From: Todiramphus chloris collaris | Taxonomy: Eukaryota > Chordata > Aves > Coraciiformes > Alcedinidae | Length of the DNA: 64,000 bases | Direction: 5' to 3' | NCBI GenBank assembly: GCA_025345505.1 | Contig: JANVCC010000073.1 | Location: 6,603,355 to 6,667,354, forward strand | Shown here: positions 55,714 to 64,000 of the stretch, piece after piece | Layout of the letters: every line of letters begins with the position of its first letter | How positions within the stretch are numbered: the stretch's first letter is position 1 | Translations under genes and position numbers: made by a program | The notes under the pieces: model-generated | What the model was told of the DNA's origin: nothing | The model's database searches: none | Seen by the model: the letters and a program-made list of their open reading frames with translations, nothing else

Positions 55714-57753
55714 TCAGTATGATTCTGGTATTACGAACTCAAATTCAGTACTTCCCTCTGATGGACTTTGTTTAAAAATCGCTTCGTTTCCCTGCGGAAC
55801 GAAAATGTCATCCCAGGTAATCTGTTTGGCTGGAGGGTTCGACGTCGTTCCTTCAGTGCCATCCTTCCCTGTGCCAACACGGTAAACGATGCCGCCGTCG
55901 TTTATCACCGGGATGCTGCTGGAGCGGTCGGTGATGTACGCGTACTGTCTGATCTGCAGCGACCTGCACGGATGCAACCGATACAGCTTCGTATCTCCAG
56001 AAGGGTCTTGGCTGTGAACTGATCTTATGTGGGAGGCCGTGATTTGGTAGTTGATGAAAGTTTTGCCACAGGTCAAGCACTGGTACCTTCGCTCACCGGT
56101 GTGGTGAATTTCATGCTTGGTACGGTACTCTGCGAGAGGGAACACTTTGTCACAGTATCGACAGGGATACTTCTTCTCCCAGGAGTGCACGTTAAAATGT
56201 CTCCGTAAGCTGGTCAGACACGCGTACGATCTCTTGCACACGATACAAATGTAGTAGACTCTTCCATCCACTATGAGCTCGTAATGGTCATCGTGCTTTA
56301 CTTTCATGCGTTTCCTGTTTGGAGAATCGCCGCCAGACGTTCTGGGCGTTTCATCCTGCTTGGCTTCGCCTTCCTCAGCGTCGCCCTTTACAGGAATGAC
56401 TATGTCATACGTATCCTCACCAATATTTGCATAAACCTTACAGCCTGTGGATAAGCCGCCTATTTCAGTCGCCGTGTCTAACGTTATGATTTTCTGCCCT
56501 TCTGCCCCATGCTTTGGCGCTACACCCGAACTGAATTCCTTGTTGTTACCACTAAGGACATCAGAGATTTTTATTTTAAATTCTCCGGGTTTAGAAAACG
56601 GCTCTTCTGACAACGTAACCACCTGTTTTTTCTGTACACCTGATCCTTCAGTGGTTGCCGCCTTGGGTGTAGAAGACTGCTGAACCAAAGAGCTACTGCT
56701 GACTGAACCAGGACTAGAGGAGCTAATGATGTCGACATCATCTTCAACAACCACTTCATCATCGACAGCAGTTGTTTCCACTTCAGCTAAGGAGCCATTA
56801 TTAGGTGGCTGCTGGTTATCCTCAAGTAAATTAATTGTAGGGGTCACATGCGTTTGATGCGAGGAGCTGGCATTGAGCGACGAGTTCAGCAGGGGCTTAT
56901 TTAGCACAATGATATTAGGAGTCAAATGCTGCGGTGCTGCAGAGACAAGCGACTCGGCACTTGATTGTGTTTGGTTTGGGCTTAGCTGACTGGCAGATGA
57001 AGCGAGTTTTTGAGCTGCTGTGGTGCTTGTCAAATGGGGAGAGCCACCACTGCCACACGATTTTTGGTCAGAAACTCCAGCTGGACTTGGGCAAGGCTGG
57101 TTCTGGGTTGCAGCACTTGTATCTTTAGCACATTCTTTTGGAGGAACAATCTCAGAGCAAAAAATTACATCATCATCCTCATCATCTGAATCACTCACTG
57201 TAATTTTCGTAGTCTCATATTCTATGCCATGTAAGGAGAAGGACTGTGTTATAACCGGCATCCCATCCGTTACCTCTTGACTCTCTGGCCTTACTACAGG
57301 TACTTGTGTTTCAGCATCTTTTTGACTGGGACTAGAAGTCGAAGTTTCTGAAGCACCCTCTTTGACCTCACTCAGCATGTTTTTTCCTTCAGATGGAGCT
57401 ACGCCCAGATCAGCTATGAATTTAACACCCAGCTGTTGCCCTGATTTAATCAGTTCATCAAGCAGGTCTGAGCGAACGCTGATTATTTTGGAACTATAAA
57501 TATAGTTAAGAATTTCTGCAAAGATTTCTGCTCTTACAAAGCTCAGTTCAACCACTTGCCCAGCCACTGAAAAAAGCTGGTGAAAATACGTGCTTGAGGC
57601 TGAAAGTATGTTTCTGTGGGCTCGAAATTTCCGGTCCTCCACGATGACAGTAACGTCACAAAAAAGCCCATGGCCGCGTTGTTCATTCAAAGACTGAAGG
57701 AGGACGCTAGAATACTGTGCGTCTGTTGCAGAAATCAATTTTTTCCCCTCCAT
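55714..57753 (-). CDS. ZBTB33: ZBTB33 (Kaiso), BTB/POZ and C2H2 zinc-finger transcriptional regulator
   Basis: Single 679-codon coding exon; human Kaiso has 672. It opens MEGKKLISATDAQYSSVLLQ and ends GSTEFEFVIPESY. Residues about 1-118 are the BTB/POZ domain (GHGLFCDVTVIVEDRKFRAH, ASSTYFHQLF). Acidic stretches lie at 187-195 and 331-341. A basic nuclear-localisation-like RKRMKVK is at 480-486. Three C2H2 fingers use C503/C506/H519/H523, C531/C534/H547/H551 and C559/C562/H575/H580, followed by the conserved arm SLQIRQYAY. Known: Kaiso binds methylated CpG pairs and the sequence TCCTGCNA, associates with p120-catenin and recruits NCoR-type corepressors in the nucleus. All zinc ligands are present, so it should be functional. 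A CTTTATAG acceptor two bases before the ATG shows that the 5' UTR lies in an upstream exon. Confidence 0.98.
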   Translation of the reverse strand: MEGKKLISATDAQYSSVLLQSLNEQRGHGLFCDVTVIVEDRKFRAHRNILSASSTYFHQLFSVAGQVVELSFVRAEIFAEILNYIYSSKIISVRSDLLDELIKSGQQLGVKFIADLGVAPSEGKNMLSEVKEGASETSTSSPSQKDAETQVPVVRPESQEVTDGMPVITQSFSLHGIEYETTKITVSDSDDEDDDVIFCSEIVPPKECAKDTSAATQNQPCPSPAGVSDQKSCGSGGSPHLTSTTAAQKLASSASQLSPNQTQSSAESLVSAAPQHLTPNIIVLNKPLLNSSLNASSSHQTHVTPTINLLEDNQQPPNNGSLAEVETTAVDDEVVVEDDVDIISSSSPGSVSSSSLVQQSSTPKAATTEGSGVQKKQVVTLSEEPFSKPGEFKIKISDVLSGNNKEFSSGVAPKHGAEGQKIITLDTATEIGGLSTGCKVYANIGEDTYDIVIPVKGDAEEGEAKQDETPRTSGGDSPNRKRMKVKHDDHYELIVDGRVYYICIVCKRSYACLTSLRRHFNVHSWEKKYPCRYCDKVFPLAEYRTKHEIHHTGERRYQCLTCGKTFINYQITASHIRSVHSQDPSGDTKLYRLHPCRSLQIRQYAYITDRSSSIPVINDGGIVYRVGTGKDGTEGTTSNPPAKQITWDDIFVPQGNEAIFKQSPSEGSTEFEFVIPESY

Positions 57754-57755
57754 TC

Positions 57756-58870
57756 CTATAAAGAGAAAGTAAAAGGCATCAAATTAGTAAAAACAGAGAT
57801 TTGCAGTTTTGTGCGTGACGTTCCCACATTTACAGTTTATTCCTTTTTCTGTACAAACGCATCTGAGATATTTTCATAAGGTTATACACTAGAGGACTCT
57901 GCAAGTTTGTTTCTTATTGTTAATCATCCCTTCACCTTCTACACGAGTTACGTGCAATTCTGAATGTACCCTTTAATCTTATAACATGAGGAACAGAGAA
58001 ACAACTGCTTATCTGATTCAACAGCAAACGGTGAATTTCAAAACCAAGAAGATGCAAGAGTCAGGTCACTCAAAAGGCTTTAAACATTATTAGAGATTTA
58101 CTTTTTAATTGTAAAAAAATATTTGGTAAATTATGAGAAAACCTGGTAACACCCAGGTTATTTATGGACCAGATGACAAAATGTGTGCATCCATACATTG
58201 CCAGTCAACTGAAGTTAATGAAAATGCTATCGGTACTTCACCTCTTTGCCCAGACTAAGAAACTTTTCCTTTTTAACCCCTCCTCAAAGGTTACTTTGTG
58301 TTTGAAATGGAGTAACTAAGGCAGCATGGTAACAAAGATCCATAAAGTCGAACTAACCCACCTATTGGCACTTCCCGTTCCATGACACTCAGCATGACGG
58401 AAAAAAAACCCCAACATATACGGACAGAGAGTTAGAGGCTCCGAGTTCTTAATTTCACTCCTAAAACTTTATTTCCACCCCCCTGGAAGGGCAGGAGGAG
58501 ATGCAGAGGCTGAGAGCACCCCGCCCGCTCAGGTAGCGGCTCTCGCCGTCCTGCAAGGCCAACCGCCCGGCTCCGCCGCAGCCCCCGGTGAACTTTACCA
58601 TGAAAAGCAGCGTTCCGAGCCAGAGGTGACGCCGCGGGGAGGGCACCGTCGCGGGCGGCCCCGCCTCAGCGAGACGGGGCAGCGGCGGCGCTGACAGGCG
58701 GCAGGCCCCGGGGAGCGGACGGGCGGCCCCTCCGCCGTCTCGGCGCGGCCAGGCCGTGCCTGCCACCGCTTCCTGTTCGAGGCGGGGCGAGGCGAGCGGA
58801 GCGGCCGCTGCCGCTGGCGGGAGGGGGAGGGCAGCCCGCGGCGCGGAGGAGGAGGGCGAGGCCCCGCGTT
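57756..58870 (-). other. ZBTB33: ZBTB33 5' intron
   Basis: Acceptor CTTTATAG ends at 57756. The donor is uncertain: candidates within the CpG island are GTAACG (GT at 58872-58871), GTAAAG near 58600 and GTGAGA near 59417. No exon is seen inside. Confidence 0.5.
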
Positions 58871-59870
58871 ACCTGCGCTCCGGCCGCCAGCGCCCGCCGC
58901 CCCTTCCCCGCACAACGGGCACCGGCCGCAGCCGCCGCCGCCCGTCGCTCGGCCGCCGCCCCCGCTGTGCGGCCGCCAGGGGGCGCTGCACCGCGCTGCC
59001 CTTCCCTGCGGGCCGCCGCGCTCCGCCCGAGCGCGCTCGTCACGCTTCGGCTGCCTGACCCGAACGGCCTCGGGAACCTTCGGGCGCGCTCGGCACCGGC
59101 GGGCAGGGCGGGGCAGGGCGGTCCTCCGGCCGTCTGAAGCGCGGTCCTGCGGCCGGGCCGTCGGGCTCTCTCGGGCCCGAGCCTGCCGTGGGCTGCTCCG
59201 GCCGGGCCTCCTGCGAGCTCCTCCCCCGCGGGGCACCGGGCGCCCCTCGGCCGCGGGCTGACGTGGTCGGCGGCTCCCAGGAGGCCCCGGAGGCCGCTCG
59301 GGGCTGCGCCGCACGGGTCACCTCCCCGCCCGCGCCCTCTCCCTCTCCCTCCCCTTCGTGCCGGCGCGCTCAAGGTGCACCGGAGGCCGGGCGCAGGCCG
59401 CTGCCCGGGGAGCTCTCACCTCGCCCCTCCGCAGCCCTGCTCCGCGGGAGGCCTTGAACAGCCGAGGGCCGAGCGCCCGGGCTTCGCTTCGGCCTTGCCG
59501 ATCGCTGCCTGGCTCCCAGCTCTCCTTGCCCGAGGCGAAGCCCTCAGTAAGCTTCCCCCACAACCCGCCTTATGTCTGACCGCCGCGGATACCGCTGCGG
59601 AGACGGGCGGGACGGCAGCAGGTTATTTCCCGCTGCGGCTTGTTCCCTTCCCGGGGGCAGGGAGCGGGCTGGCGCTGCTCTGCCAACCGCTGGCACCTCC
59701 GCCCGGCAGCGGGGAGCGCTCCTCTCGCTGCCCCCGAGCGCCCGCTGTGCCCGAGCATTTACCGCCTGCTCTGCGCACCGACCCCGCCGGGCCCTGCGCG
59801 CACCGGAGCCCGCGCACAGAATGCGGCTCTCGGCGCGGTCGGTGTGTGGGCATCAGCGACACAGACACAG
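58480..59870 (-). promoter_or_regulatory. ZBTB33: CpG island at the ZBTB33 5' end
   Basis: About 1.4 kb of very CpG-rich sequence directly upstream of ZBTB33, expected to hold its promoter and 5' UTR exon. Two Kaiso-type TCCTGCNA sites are inside it, TCCTGCAA at 58549-58556 and TCCTGCGA at 59209-59216. Open frames here are GC shadows. Confidence 0.75.
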
Positions 59871-61727
59871 TGCGGTCTCTTGGAAACGCACCGGGGAGTT
59901 CATGAACGCTCAGACAGCACCGAGATCACAGAAAAAAAAAAAAAAAAAATCTTTTTCATGTTCAGTTACCGATCTGCTCCGTTTGCTTGCTTGTGTTTCT
60001 CCCTATGGATTTTGTGGACTTGATCCACATGGGATTTTTCTTAGGATTCAGAAAACTTTGCCAAGAACAAATGTCCTTCTACCGAGTTTGAGCACAAACA
60101 TTACCAGGCACAAATGACTGCAATCCCTCACAGCTTGTATCAGCAATGAACCAAATGGTCCTGCCTAGCTTTATGAGCCCTTCTAGCAGGAAAATCACCT
60201 CCCGTGCCCCCTGGATTTGTGTAACTAGTAGCAGAAGTGCCTTTTTGAAGCGAGCCTTCAAATCTGAAATGTTACAAAGCCGGTTTCTGTTTCCTTATAG
60301 GTTTTTCCAGAGAGTTGAGTGAAGAATAAATAACAGAAAAGACTAATCAGGGGGAAAGGTAGGCTCTTCTTCCTCCTATAACCCTTCAATTAAGTTTTCT
60401 CCTTTGATCCAGGTTCTTAGTCATTTTTCACAGGTTATATTAAATGAAAATAATACTATAATTGTTTTAATTCTTAATGTATAATCCAGTGCTCTTTTTT
60501 TGCTTCCAAAAAATGTCTGATGGTCAGATCGAGCCATTTCTTAGCCTTTCATCCTTTGGCCTTAAGGAGTTTTCTTTTTTGGTTTCATTGCCTATCTCAC
60601 TTGTCAATAACAGGAAAATTTACAGCTAAAGGTGAGCACTGATTTGGAAGGAACCCTGCTCCTCAAGCATCATCATTTGTTAAAAATCAGGTTTGAACTG
60701 CTCTCCCTTATACAGAGGAATTCTGGCTAATTGAAAAGACGCTGGTCTAGCTATGAGAGTTGCACCATCTCCTTGACTTTTACCTTTCTGCAGAAGCTTT
60801 TTTTGTGTGGCAACTTCTTGTATCAGATACAAAATCTGAATCCTGCTGTCACCTTGCCATGGTCAGCGCAGAGTTAATGTCCTGACCAGCTTAAAAAAAA
60901 ATTTACTAAAGATGCCGCTCGGTCCTCCTGCACCTGAATGCAGAACTTCAAAGTGAACTTTTCTTTTTCTTAGCATGCACCTCTTAGTTTTGGAGGTGTT
61001 GTTTGGTTTGCTTTTTTTCCTCTTGTATTTTTAGATAAGCCTATCTAAGATATTGACAGAGAAACATCTAGAACAAAACATGGTGTTCTTGGAACTGAAA
61101 AAAAAACAGATAAGAGACACAGTAGCAACTTTTATTTTGAGGCATAGAAATGATCCAAAAGAACTCTGGGGTGGATGCTCTGAAAATATGAAGTACAAAT
61201 TTAAGGAAGTGATGCGTAAGCTTTTGTGAGAGGACAAAAAATAAGCAATTCAGTGACAAGTTTTCAGTTAAGCAATCTGGAGAGCTCTCTTCTGTTTTGA
61301 AAATACAGTTTGTGGGAAAAGAAAATTCTTTTGCAGACTTGACAAATGAGATACAAAGAAGGATTCTCTGTCATGAAAAAAAAATTTTTTTACATTAAAA
61401 TAATATATATTTGGTAAAGAGGACTGTGAATTTCCTCTCAGGGCCTTCAGTAAAATTCCAAGTTCAACAGTTATCCTAGCTAAGAATACTTTTAGGGACA
61501 GAAATATTATTCCAGTGTGGAATTTCAAATAAAATACCACTGCTTCTGAAAGACTCTAAAATACTGATTTCCACCATTTGTGCTTTGAGGAATTTTTAGA
61601 GAGTATTTTTCCTGTCAATCCCACTATATAAAGCCTCATTATAACTGAATTTAAAGCCCAGTGATACTTTTTATTGACATTAGTAGTAGTTGTAGATGCT
61701 GTTAGGTAGTGTATATATGTGCACTGT
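59871..61727. other. Intergenic / distal upstream region of ZBTB33
   Basis: AT-rich unique sequence with a poly-A run at about 59932-59949. No coding or RNA gene recognised. Confidence 0.5.
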
Positions 61728-62196
61728 TGTGGTGGGTTGACCCCGGCACGGCACCAGGTGCCCACCAAGCCCTTCTATCACTCCCCCCAACTCCCTTCAG
61801 CAAGGCACGCAGGGAGAGAATAAGACGCAAAGCACAGGGCTGTGGGTTCTGATAGATAAGGTGTTATTCTCTACTTCCCATCTGCAGGCGATGTCGGGCT
61901 GAGTCCAGGAAGCAGGGCTCCAGGAACACGTAGCAGCCGCTTGGAGGACAAAGCAGAATGCCCCCCCATCCTCCTCCTGCCCTCTCCCTTTATAGTTGAG
62001 CTGACGTCATATGGTATGGAATATCCCACTGGTCAGCTCAGGTCAGCTGTATCCTCTCCCCCATCCTGCCCCCCATCCTCTGGTGCCGTGTGAGCACTGG
62101 CAGTCATAACACGGGTGTGTTATCAACACCCTCCAGCTCCCAGTGCTGCAGCATGAGGGCTGGATGGGGAAAAGCAGCTCAGCCAGACCCACTACA
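61728..62196 (-). mobile_element. Solo LTR, avian endogenous retrovirus, with perfect 5-bp target duplication
   Basis: 469 bases bounded by TGTGGTGGGTTGACCCC and GCCAGACCCACTACA, TG...CA ends. It is flanked on both sides by ACTGT (61723-61727 and 62197-62201). On the minus strand there is a TATA box CTATAAAG (61995-61988) and, just upstream, TGACGTCA (62009-62002), a full cAMP-response-element palindrome, next to CATACCATATG. No internal viral coding sequence is present. Confidence 0.93.
62002..62009 (-). promoter_or_regulatory. CRE palindrome TGACGTCA in LTR U3
   Basis: Perfect CREB/ATF site 6 bases upstream of the LTR TATA box on the minus strand. It points transcription leftward, toward ZBTB33. 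Confidence 0.55.
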
Positions 62197-62201
62197 ACTG
62201 T

Positions 62202-63470
62202 ACAACCCGTGTACAAATCACCGTTTGGCATTGAGAGAGGCACAGAGTGCTCCGGAGAGGTAGATGTTTTAGTCACCATTTTGCTAAGCCAGACCCTGGG
62301 GCACAGAGGTGACCGGGCACGTCCCCAGAGCTGCTGGCAGCCGGCTGTGTGAGCGCGGCAGCGCCCAGCACCTCCCGAAGCCCTGCCAGCCTGCGTGGGC
62401 ACGGAGCACAGCCAGGTCCCAGCACACAGCATGCTGCTGACAGGCACCTTTCAGGGGGTTCCAGCTCTTTTCTGGGGCAGCCCCAAGCCCTAGGAGAGAG
62501 GCTTGGGGGGGTATATTTACTCGACAGGTCCCTATGTTACACGTCAGGCCCAGCAGCTGCCATCTCTCTCATGGGTTGGGGGCATGACTTCCTGCAACCA
62601 GTGCTGGGGTACACAGTGGCCTGGATGTTTTCCTGGGGACATCTGACTTCACGTGCCGCAGAGGTAAACAAACTCGGGTGGCCCGTGAGGGGAGCATGGA
62701 TACAGGCTGCTAAGCCTCTGGTTCACTCTAAGGTTTCAGGTTCTTCCTGAGAGTGGAAGCTCAGAGAGACAAAGTCATTGAGCCTTAATTCGTGCAATAT
62801 GGATTCAGCTGGCAAACACACAGCCACTGCAGACCTCCAGCTGTCTCGTTCAAAGGACCTTACCGCTCACCAGAACAACAGCCTTTTAAAAGGAAGATAG
62901 CCTTATCTAGTTCGACAGGCAGTAATCCCTGATATTCAAAATATTCACAAAGCCCCACAGCAGGGAGGTACTGGGCTGCCCTCAGACAAGACACAGGATG
63001 CACCACACACATACGCAAACCTCTGCTAGCATCTTTTCCAGCCCTGTTTTGCAGGTGGTTACATGCCCGCAAGGTAACACCCCATTTAAATAAGGCTTCC
63101 TCCTTCTTACAGATAGTTTTTATGCTGCTTATGAGAGATTTGGGAACTGAAACAGTGCTTTGTTTGTGAAAAAGAGACTGGCATACTCCGACATCTTTTC
63201 TAGACAACATAAAGCAGCCTGGGCTTCCCGGGATGGAGCAGCCAACTGAAATGCCCTGTTTACGCCGAGGTTACGCCACACTTCCCACGGTGATGCAGAA
63301 ACTTGGTTGTTTTTTTTAAGAAAGCACTGCTACAAGGTTCTTAGACCCGACGCCCTGAGAGGGAAGGATGCTCGCAGAAGGACAGCAAGCAGCTTATCTT
63401 CATATATAATTTGTATCATTTTCTCCCCAAATCGCTGCTCTTTCGGGTGTTCCTTACATGCTGCCACCGA
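62202..63470. other. Intergenic region
   Basis: Unique sequence between the solo LTR and the right-hand CpG island. No gene or repeat recognised with confidence. Confidence 0.5.
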
Positions 63471-64000
63471 GACCGGCGGCCCGAACCTTGACAGGCCGGG
63501 CTGGGAGGTGCCATATTTTTTAATTTTCAGAATCGGCCGTGAGGGTGCCGGGCGGCGCTGGGCCCCGGTGCCCGTGGAAGGAGGACCCCCGTCTTCCGCA
63601 GCCCCGCGGGGCCCAGGGGGGGTTGGGTAAGGGGGACTCCCCGCCTTCCCCCCGGCGGGGGCGGGCCGTGAGCTGTCCGCCGGGCAGTGCTGCTGCTCCC
63701 GGTCCGCCCTGGACAGCTCCCGGCGCGGCCCGGCTCCCGCCTCCCCACCGGTGCCCGCGGAGCCAGGCGGGAACGGGCCTGCGCCGCTTTAGGCCGCCGC
63801 TCCCCCCGGGGCCCGGCCGCCTGCCCCCCGCCGCCGCCGCCGCCGCCCGCTCCGCCTTACCTGGCACCTCCGCTGCCCGCACGTCCATGCTGCCGGGCGG
63901 CCGCTCGCGGGTCCCGGACGCGGCCGCCGCGGGGCTGACGGGCCGCACAAAGAGAACCGCCGCCGGGAACGCCGCCGCCGCGGCGCCGTGTTGCCGCCCG
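63470..64000 (-). promoter_or_regulatory. CpG island at the right edge of the window
   Basis: Dense CpG and GCC repeats running off the end. It contains a minus-strand ATG exon (63888-63861), so a leftward promoter is probable. Confidence 0.6.
63861..63888 (-). CDS. Candidate short first coding exon (MDVRAAEVP-) with splice donor
   Basis: ATG at 63888 in a strong Kozak context (AGCATGG) gives ATG to CCA G and then GTAAGG, nine codons plus one base. The next recognised minus-strand acceptor is that of ZBTB33 at 57756, and the phases fit: G|GA ATG would give MDVRAAEVPG followed by the Kaiso start MEGKK. It may instead belong to an unrelated gene or be noncoding. No family is recognised from nine residues. 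Confidence 0.35.

Noticed and set aside
56447-57280. Plus-strand open frames opposite ZBTB33
   Set aside because: Antisense shadows of a highly conserved coding exon.
58595-59373. Long minus-strand Arg/Pro-rich open frames upstream of ZBTB33
   Set aside because: Typical of CpG-island composition; no homology and several overlapping frames open at once.
1-64000. CRISPR arrays, operons, tRNA or rRNA genes
   Set aside because: None seen; the window is vertebrate nuclear DNA with spliced genes.

Overview
This is a vertebrate, clearly avian, nuclear window. It has large spliced genes with GT-AG introns, CpG-island promoters, several CR1 LINE fragments ending in the avian 8-bp ATTCTATG-type tail, and bird-type endogenous retroviral LTRs. 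Four genes are recognised from their translated exons, in the order LAMP2 (+, 3' end only), ATP1B4 (-), TMEM255A (+), ZBTB33/Kaiso (-). This is the neighbourhood found at human Xq24, so the block is an old conserved synteny. In chicken it is autosomal; the species here cannot be named from the sequence.

Layout. 1-5.3 kb holds two alternative last exons of LAMP2: a damaged 9b-type exon (347-537) and an intact 9c-type exon (2934-3076), then 3' UTR. 7.4-17.8 kb is the complete coding part of ATP1B4 on the minus strand, 8 coding exons and 323 codons. 17.8-21.7 kb is the shared upstream region between the head-to-head genes ATP1B4 and TMEM255A; it contains an old MIR-like SINE, a long CR1 and a 400-N assembly gap. 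21.7-49.2 kb is TMEM255A, 9 coding exons and 323 codons, with introns that carry LTRs, CR1s, a microsatellite and an ERV remnant. 49.2-52.8 kb is TMEM255A 3' UTR and the tail-to-tail junction. 52.8-57.8 kb is ZBTB33 (3' UTR and a single 679-codon coding exon), with its 5' CpG island at 58.5-59.9 kb. 60-63.4 kb is intergenic or upstream sequence with a solo LTR. A second CpG island at 63.5-64.0 kb carries a minus-strand ATG exon with a splice donor.

The genes do not form a functional operon-like unit. They encode a lysosomal membrane glycoprotein, a Na,K-ATPase beta-type subunit, a four-pass membrane protein with WW-binding motifs, and a methyl-CpG-binding BTB zinc-finger repressor. No new multi-gene system was found. 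The most interesting signals are the apparent decay of the LAMP2B exon, a possible distal first exon giving Kaiso a 10-residue in-frame N-terminal extension, a NAGNAG acceptor in TMEM255A, a CR1 fused to the TMEM255A promoter island, and a probable false assembly gap in that promoter.
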